From Clostridiales bacterium (GTDB lineage: Bacteria; Bacillota; Clostridia; Oscillospirales; Oscillospiraceae), in contig JAJBVG010000050.1 in assembly GCA_020859945.1 (NCBI GenBank), positions 1-64,000 of the forward strand: a stretch of DNA of 64,000 nucleotides. Reading direction: 5' to 3'. The notes beneath the pieces are model-generated. The model searched no databases and was not told the origin of the DNA. It was given only the letters and a program-made list of their open reading frames with translations. Below, in pieces: positions 59,562-64,000 of the stretch. The position numbers and the translations under genes are program-made. Numbering within the stretch: the first letter of the stretch is position 1; each line of letters opens with the position of its first letter.

Positions 59562-60535
59562 TCCTCCAGGAAGGTCAGAATTTCCTCCATGAACCGGCCC
59601 ACAATGGGGGTTTCGCTGCGGAAAATCTCGTGACGGGCGGTGGGGAACGTTGCCTTCCGCCCGTTGGGAAGCTGCGCGAGGAACCGGTCTTGCGCCTCGT
59701 TTTTCACCATGGTATCCTGCCCCGCCTGGAGCAGCAGCACCGGCAGACGCAGATTGGCGCAGCGCTCCGGCTGCATCAATTTCTTCGTCACCAGCAGCGA
59801 CTCCCGCAGCCAGCAGTAGGTGGCGGCGTTGTTCTGGTACTGCTCGTGCTCCCGCTGCACCTGGAGATACCAGCAGTAACGGGCGTAAGAGGTGGCACAG
59901 GCCCAGTCTCCGTCGAAGTCCTCCTCCCCGGTGAACACCCGCTGGTTAAAGAGACAGTCCTTCCCCTTCCCTATGGCGATGAAGAACCGGGCCAGGAACA
60001 GCGCCACCCCGAACGGGACCCCTTGGGTCTGGGGAGCGATCATGGGGCTGCACAGCACCAGCTTCTTCACCGGCAGCTCTGGGTACAGCTCCAGCGTCAG
60101 CGCGGCGATGGCTCCGCCCATGGAGTGGCCCAGCAGGTACACCGGCAGGCCCGCCGCCTGGGGGACCACCACCTCTTGCAGAAAATACCAGTAATCCTCG
60201 CAGTAGTCGGTGAACTTGTCTACGTGGGTCAGCCACAGCTCCGGCACCTGGCGGAAGGAGTTTCCGTGACCCCGGTGGTCGCAGATGGCCACGCTGTACC
60301 CCGCCTGGAGGAAGTACCAAATCACTTCGGCGTATTTGGCTGTCGCCTCCTCAAACCCGTGGGAGATGGCGACCCAGCCCTTGGCCTCCGGCTGGCGGTA
60401 CAGCTCGTAATAAATCGTCTCGCCGGGGTTCCGGGCAAAGGTCCCGGTGGTTTTGACCTTCGCCAGTTCCTCTGTCACCCGCCCGATTTGGGCGGGGTAG
60501 TCCTGTTCGGACAGTAATTCAAACGGTAAACGCAT
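59558..60535 (-). CDS. Alpha/beta hydrolase, lysophospholipase-like
   Basis: 325-residue serine hydrolase of the PldB/monoglyceride lipase group: ISHGFEE oxyanion region (about 62), DHRGHGNS (about 88), nucleophile LGHSMGGAIA (about 131-140), acid in LLQAGQDTMV and catalytic His in TARHEIFRSE. ATG at 60535 has GGAGGTC upstream; the long extension crosses a terminator-like hairpin. Its stop overlaps the aroK stop by 4 bases in convergent orientation. Confidence 0.9.
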   Translation of the reverse strand: MRLPFELLSEQDYPAQIGRVTEELAKVKTTGTFARNPGETIYYELYRQPEAKGWVAISHGFEEATAKYAEVIWYFLQAGYSVAICDHRGHGNSFRQVPELWLTHVDKFTDYCEDYWYFLQEVVVPQAAGLPVYLLGHSMGGAIAALTLELYPELPVKKLVLCSPMIAPQTQGVPFGVALFLARFFIAIGKGKDCLFNQRVFTGEEDFDGDWACATSYARYCWYLQVQREHEQYQNNAATYCWLRESLLVTKKLMQPERCANLRLPVLLLQAGQDTMVKNEAQDRFLAQLPNGRKATFPTARHEIFRSETPIVGRFMEEILTFLED

Positions 60536-60582
60536 GGGAATGACCTCCTGCGGCACTTTTTTTATATGTATAACCATACCAC

Positions 60583-60628
60583 AAAAACGAGCCGCGGGCA
60601 AGCGTGAAACCGCTCCCTTGCCCGCGGC
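60583..60628 (-). terminator. Terminator-like hairpin upstream of the lysophospholipase gene
   Basis: Minus strand: perfect 12-bp stem (60591-60602 with 60617-60628), 14-base loop, then after three bases five T (60583-60587). It lies about 50 bases upstream of the hydrolase ATG, with a TACAAT-like box further upstream, so it may act as an attenuator or insulate it from the divergent gene. Confidence 0.6.
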
Positions 60629-60650
60629 GCAAAAATTGGGCAAAAACCCA

Positions 60651-60679
60651 TTGTATCCCGCGGACGTTTTGTATATAAT
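60651..60679 (+). promoter_or_regulatory. Promoter of the LRR/VWA/MoxR cluster
   Basis: Plus strand: -35 TTGTAT (60651-60656), 17-bp spacer, -10 TATAAT (60674-60679). Start near 60686. Confidence 0.65.
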
Positions 60680-60726
60680 AATTGGTTGGAATTGAACACA
60701 AAACACAGAAAGGGCGGGCGGACGCT

Positions 60727-61878
60727 TTGCAGTGGCGCATCTACTATACAATCGAAAACGGCGAGGCGACAGTCACCCGCTGCGTGGGCGACCAGCCCCG
60801 GCTGGCGCTGCCGGACGCGCTGGAGGGCTGCCCCGTCACCGGGCTGGGGTCGGACTGCTTCGCCGGGACCGCCCCGGCGGAGAGCTGCGAGGCCCCGTCG
60901 CCGGTCTACCTGCGGGAGACGCCGCCCCCGGTGAAATCCTACAAGAACCAGACGCTGAAACACCTGACTCTGCCCGCCTCCCTGCGCCGGGCGGGAGCGC
61001 GGTGCTTCGCCCAGTGCGCCGCTCTGCCCCGGCTGGAACTGCCGGAGGGCCTGCGAGAGCTGGGGGAGCGGTGCTTCTACGGCTGCGGTGGGCTGGAGCA
61101 TCTGGAGCTGCCGGAGGGCGTCGAGGCCCTTCCCGACTACACCTTTGCCGAGTGCCGCAAGCTGAAACGGGTCTCCCTCCCCCACAGCGTCCGCACCATT
61201 GGCCGCTGCTGCTTTTACAACTGCACCCACCTGGAAAAGTTGGACCTGCCCGACAGCCTGGAGGCCATCGGGGACCGGATGCTGATGAACTGCTTCGAGC
61301 TGAAAGAGCTGTCCTTCCGCATCGGGGTCAACGGCGGTGCGCTGCTGGCGGAAATCGACCGGGTCATGCGGGTGCGGGTGCGTTACCCGGAGGAGACGGT
61401 GGAAGTGGTGCTGACGGAGTACGCTTTGGAGTACGAGGAACTGATTCAGGCCAAACAGTTCCGCACCAACGAGACCGGCACCGGCGGCCTGTACCGGGGC
61501 TGTTTCAGCGACCGGGACGTGGATTTTGCTCTGTACGACACCTATTTTTACGCCGCCAAGCTCCAGGACCCCCCAGAGCTGCTGGCGGAGCTGGCCTTTG
61601 ACCGGCTGCGCTGGCCCCGGGAACTGCGCCCCGCCAAAGAGCAGGAGTACTGGGACTACCTGAAAGGCCATATTCCCGAGCTGACCGCCTTCCTGCTGGG
61701 CCGGGACGACCTGGAGGGGCTGGAGTTTCTGCTCTCCACTGGCAGACTGGACGGGGACGACCTGAGCCAGATGCTGGAACGGGCGGAGCAGGCGGAAAAC
61801 GTGCGGTTCGTCAGCCGTCTGCTGGAGGCCGCCGGGCGCGGCCCCCGCTCCGGCGCGGACAAGCTGTTTGAACTGTGA
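60727..61878 (+). CDS. BspA-type leucine-rich repeat protein
   Basis: 383 residues. About five tandem 23-residue LRR_5 repeats (about 80-200; pattern LxLPxxLxxxGxxCFxxCxxL) form the N-terminal half; the C-terminal half is helical with an ankyrin-like ending (LTAFLLGRDDLEGLEFLLSTGRLDG). No signal peptide, so it is cytoplasmic, unlike secreted BspA proteins. Start taken at TTG 60727 (QWRIYY follows) because the earlier TTG at 60682 coincides with the expected transcription start. Followed after 7 bases by the VWA gene, so it belongs to that operon. Confidence 0.8.
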   Translation: MQWRIYYTIENGEATVTRCVGDQPRLALPDALEGCPVTGLGSDCFAGTAPAESCEAPSPVYLRETPPPVKSYKNQTLKHLTLPASLRRAGARCFAQCAALPRLELPEGLRELGERCFYGCGGLEHLELPEGVEALPDYTFAECRKLKRVSLPHSVRTIGRCCFYNCTHLEKLDLPDSLEAIGDRMLMNCFELKELSFRIGVNGGALLAEIDRVMRVRVRYPEETVEVVLTEYALEYEELIQAKQFRTNETGTGGLYRGCFSDRDVDFALYDTYFYAAKLQDPPELLAELAFDRLRWPRELRPAKEQEYWDYLKGHIPELTAFLLGRDDLEGLEFLLSTGRLDGDDLSQMLERAEQAENVRFVSRLLEAAGRGPRSGADKLFEL

Positions 61879-61885
61879 GGTGGCT

Positions 61886-63241
61886 ATGGCGTCAAATCGA
61901 GAACGGCTGGAACGGCTGGGCAGCGCCATTCTGTCCGCCTCCCGGAATGAACTTTATTTTTCCATGCGGTTTCTGGACATCGCTCTCAGCGGCCTGGACT
62001 ACCGCATGAACCTGAACACCGTCACCGTGGGCACCGACGGAATCAGTATCTTATTTAATCCCACCTATTTACAGCGGGTCTACCGGGACGACCTGGTGGA
62101 GCTGAACCGGGTCTACCTCCACATGATCCTCCACTGTATGTTCCGCCACGAGCTGAACCGGGAGGGCCGGGACGAGGACCTGTGGACCGTGGCCTGTGAC
62201 ATCGCCGTGGAGTCCATTTTGGACGGCATCGAAAACCGCTCCATCCAGCTCTCCGTCTCCACCTTCCGGGAGGAGACCTACGACTGGCTCAGCGAGGAAT
62301 GTCCCGTGCTGACGGCGGAAGCGATTTACCGGGCGCTGGAGCGGCGGCAGGTAAATTATCTGGACATTCTGCGGCTCAAGCAGGAGTTTTTGCGGGACGA
62401 CCACCAGTTCTGGCAGGACGACGACCCCGGTCAGGATGAATCCCAGCAGCAGGAGGACGCCGACAGCCCCGACAGCCGCGCTCAGCAGGAGCGCCGCCGG
62501 GAGGTGGAGGCCAAGTGGAAGCGCATCGACGAAAAGACCCAGACCAACCTGGAGACCTTTTTCGCGGGACACGGGGACGAGATGGGCGGACTGCTCAAGT
62601 CCATCCAAATCGAGAACCGGGAGCGGTATGACTACCGGGCCTTTCTCCGCCGGTTCGTCACCCTCCGGGAGGAGGTCAAAACCGACCCGGACTCCTTCGA
62701 CTACGCCTTTTACAGCTACGGGCTGGAACTGTACGGCAACATCCCCCTCATCGAACCGCTGGAGTACCGGGAGAGCCGGAAAATACGGGACTTCGTCATC
62801 GTCATCGACACCTCCGACTCCTGCTCCGACGGCATCATCGAGCGGTTTCTCTCCGAGACCCGGGCCATTCTCAACCAGGAGAGCGCCTTCTTCCGGGAGA
62901 TGAATCTGCACATCATCCAGAGCGACGCCGGGGTGCAGATGGACACCGTCCTGCACAGCCCGGAGGAGTTTGACCGGTTCTCCCAAAACTTCACCGTCAA
63001 GGGCTACGGCGGCACCGACTTCCGCCCCGCCTTCGACTACGTGGCGAACCTCCAGGCCCAGGGCCAGCTGGCGGAGCTGAAAGGGCTGCTGTACTTCACC
63101 GACGGCTTTGGCACTTACCCCCAGAAAAAGCCCCCCTATGATACCGCTTTTGTCTTTTTCCGGGAGGAATACACCGACGCGCAGGTTCCCCCCTGGGCCA
63201 TGAAAGTGGTGCTGGGGCCGGAGGAACTGCAAGAGCTTTAG
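61886..63241 (+). CDS. VWA-like metallopeptidase (DUF2201)
   Basis: 451-residue cytoplasmic protein. The N-terminal DUF2201 part (about 10-200) carries a zinc-type histidine cluster LHMILHCMFRHE (about 75-86); a charged, Gln/Asp-rich linker follows (about 165-220); the C-terminal VWA domain has a MIDAS DTSDS (about 310), the conserved Thr in GGTDFRP and Asp in YFTDGFG. Such proteins work with MoxR AAA+ ATPases, which is the next gene. GAGGTGGCT precedes ATG at 61886. Confidence 0.87.
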   Translation: MASNRERLERLGSAILSASRNELYFSMRFLDIALSGLDYRMNLNTVTVGTDGISILFNPTYLQRVYRDDLVELNRVYLHMILHCMFRHELNREGRDEDLWTVACDIAVESILDGIENRSIQLSVSTFREETYDWLSEECPVLTAEAIYRALERRQVNYLDILRLKQEFLRDDHQFWQDDDPGQDESQQQEDADSPDSRAQQERRREVEAKWKRIDEKTQTNLETFFAGHGDEMGGLLKSIQIENRERYDYRAFLRRFVTLREEVKTDPDSFDYAFYSYGLELYGNIPLIEPLEYRESRKIRDFVIVIDTSDSCSDGIIERFLSETRAILNQESAFFREMNLHIIQSDAGVQMDTVLHSPEEFDRFSQNFTVKGYGGTDFRPAFDYVANLQAQGQLAELKGLLYFTDGFGTYPQKKPPYDTAFVFFREEYTDAQVPPWAMKVVLGPEELQEL

Positions 63242-63269
63242 AGAATCGAGAGTATAAGGAACGAACGAT

Positions 63270-64000
63270 ATGAACATCAAACAGGCAAAGGAACAACTGA
63301 AACAGACCGTCCGGGCCTATCTGAGCCGGGACGAGTACGGCGACTGGACCATCCCGCTGGTGGCCCAGCGGCCTGTGCTGCTGATGGGGCCTCCGGGCAT
63401 CGGCAAGACCGCCATTGCGCACCAGGCCGCCCAGGAGTGCGGCGTGGCGATGGTGGCCTATTCCATCACCCACCACACCCGGCAGAGCGCCATCGGCCTG
63501 CCCAGCATCCGCACCGGCTCCTTCGATGGGAAAGAGTTCCAGGTGACGGAGTACACCATGAGCGAGATCATCGCCAGCGTGTACAAGGAGATGGAAAAAA
63601 CCGGCCTGCGGCAGGGTATCCTGTTTTTGGATGAGATCAACTGCGTCTCCGAGACGCTGGCCCCGGCCATGCTGCAATTCTTGCAGTGCAAGACCTTCGG
63701 CAGCCACCAAGTCCCGGAGGGGTGGGTCATCGTGGCGGCGGGCAACCCGCCGGAGTACAACCGCAGCGTCCGGGAGTTCGACATCGTCACTCTGGACCGG
63801 GTGCGCCGCATCGACATCGACGAGGACTTCCCCTCCTGGAAGGAGTACGCCTACCAGCGGAAGGTCCACCCGGCCATCCTCTCCTATCTGGACATCAAGC
63901 CCTCCCACTTCTACAAAATCGAGACCACGGTGGATGGCCGCCGCTTCGTCACCGCCCGGGGCTGGGAGGACCTGAGCCGGTTTATCACCGCCTGCGAGGG
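63270..64000 (+). CDS. MoxR-type AAA+ ATPase, N-terminal part
   Basis: Reading frame open to the right edge (243 codons visible). Walker A GPPGIGKTA (about 47-55), Walker B ILFLDEIN (about 115-122), sensor-type VIVAAGNPPEYNR (about 151-163) and an RVRRIDID arginine-finger region are present. MoxR ATPases remodel client complexes and pair with VWA proteins. ATG at 63270 with AAGGAACG upstream, 28 bases after the VWA gene. C-terminus outside the window. Confidence 0.9.
   Translation, partial: MNIKQAKEQLKQTVRAYLSRDEYGDWTIPLVAQRPVLLMGPPGIGKTAIAHQAAQECGVAMVAYSITHHTRQSAIGLPSIRTGSFDGKEFQVTEYTMSEIIASVYKEMEKTGLRQGILFLDEINCVSETLAPAMLQFLQCKTFGSHQVPEGWVIVAAGNPPEYNRSVREFDIVTLDRVRRIDIDEDFPSWKEYAYQRKVHPAILSYLDIKPSHFYKIETTVDGRRFVTARGWEDLSRFITACE

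Noticed and set aside
1..64000. CRISPR arrays, tRNA and rRNA genes.
   Set aside because: No regularly spaced identical repeats with unique spacers, and no TTCGA-arm tRNA or rRNA signature was seen on reading; a tRNAscan-SE and Infernal run would confirm this.

Overview
The window comes from a GC-rich, low-redundancy chromosome of a Firmicute in class Clostridia, most likely an Oscillospiraceae-type gut anaerobe (Flavonifractor/Oscillibacter/Lawsonibacter-like). The evidence is the complete eight-gene spoIIIAA-AH sporulation operon, the gene order nusB / M22 paralogue / xseA / xseB / ispA / PAP2-like / dxs / tlyA / nadK / argR, a one-piece FHA-SEDS protein beside a class B PBP, and Clostridia-type AGGAGG ribosome binding sites and TTGACA/TATAAT promoters. 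The genus call is inference. Almost everything is core chromosome; the only clear insertion sequence is an ISL3-type remnant at the left edge.

Layout. 1-0.2 kb: 3' end of an ISL3-like transposase. 0.3-2.5 kb (minus): greA-lysS. 2.5-7.8 kb (minus): TagH-like ABC ATPase, FHA-FtsW/RodA protein, class B PBP, Cof-type HAD phosphatase. 7.8-16.2 kb (minus): a ten-gene operon starting at a clear nusB promoter and mixing transcription (nusB, argR), isoprenoid synthesis (dxs, ispA), lipid phosphatase, exonuclease VII, rRNA methylation and NAD kinase. 16.25-21.1 kb (minus): spoIIIA operon with its own terminator. 21.1-26.9 kb: CYTH protein and MocR regulator from back-to-back promoters, then (plus) a G5/3D cell-wall protein, an alpha/beta hydrolase and a PdaA-like deacetylase. 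26.9-41.8 kb (minus): esterase behind a roughly 340-nt untranslated unit, ftsK/spoIIIE, uppP, M18 aminopeptidase, and the ddl-murF-ABC-F-ydcF-prfA-tsaC-coaE run. 41.8-45.3 kb (plus): SRP RNA, dnaX, ybaB, acylphosphatase and a small membrane protein. 45.3-48.3 kb (minus): YgjP-like metalloprotease, hemB, hemL. 48.5-55.3 kb (plus): DUF1538 membrane protein with a double PII-like protein, a hairpin array, a Big_2 surface protein, cca, pfkA. 55.4-64 kb: nitrilase, HAD hydrolase, chromate transporter, shikimate kinase, lysophospholipase-like hydrolase, and at the right edge an LRR / VWA-metallopeptidase / MoxR ATPase cluster that runs off the window.

How the genes work together: a large share build or remodel the envelope (uppP, murF, ddl, FtsW-PBP, TagH, PdaA-like, 3D protein, YdcF), supported by undecaprenyl-precursor supply (dxs, ispA) and by sporulation and chromosome-translocation genes (spoIIIA, ftsK/spoIIIE). 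The least explained parts are non-coding: a promoter-to-terminator unit at 27.88-28.25 kb, an array of seven abutting hairpins at 50.84-51.05 kb with a repeat of the first hairpin at 51.1 kb, and two families of short-unit inverted repeats placed directly upstream of plus-strand genes (dnaX, ybaB, cca, a HAD gene). No tRNA, rRNA operon or CRISPR array was seen. No wholly new multi-gene system can be proven from sequence alone; the best candidates are listed as findings.
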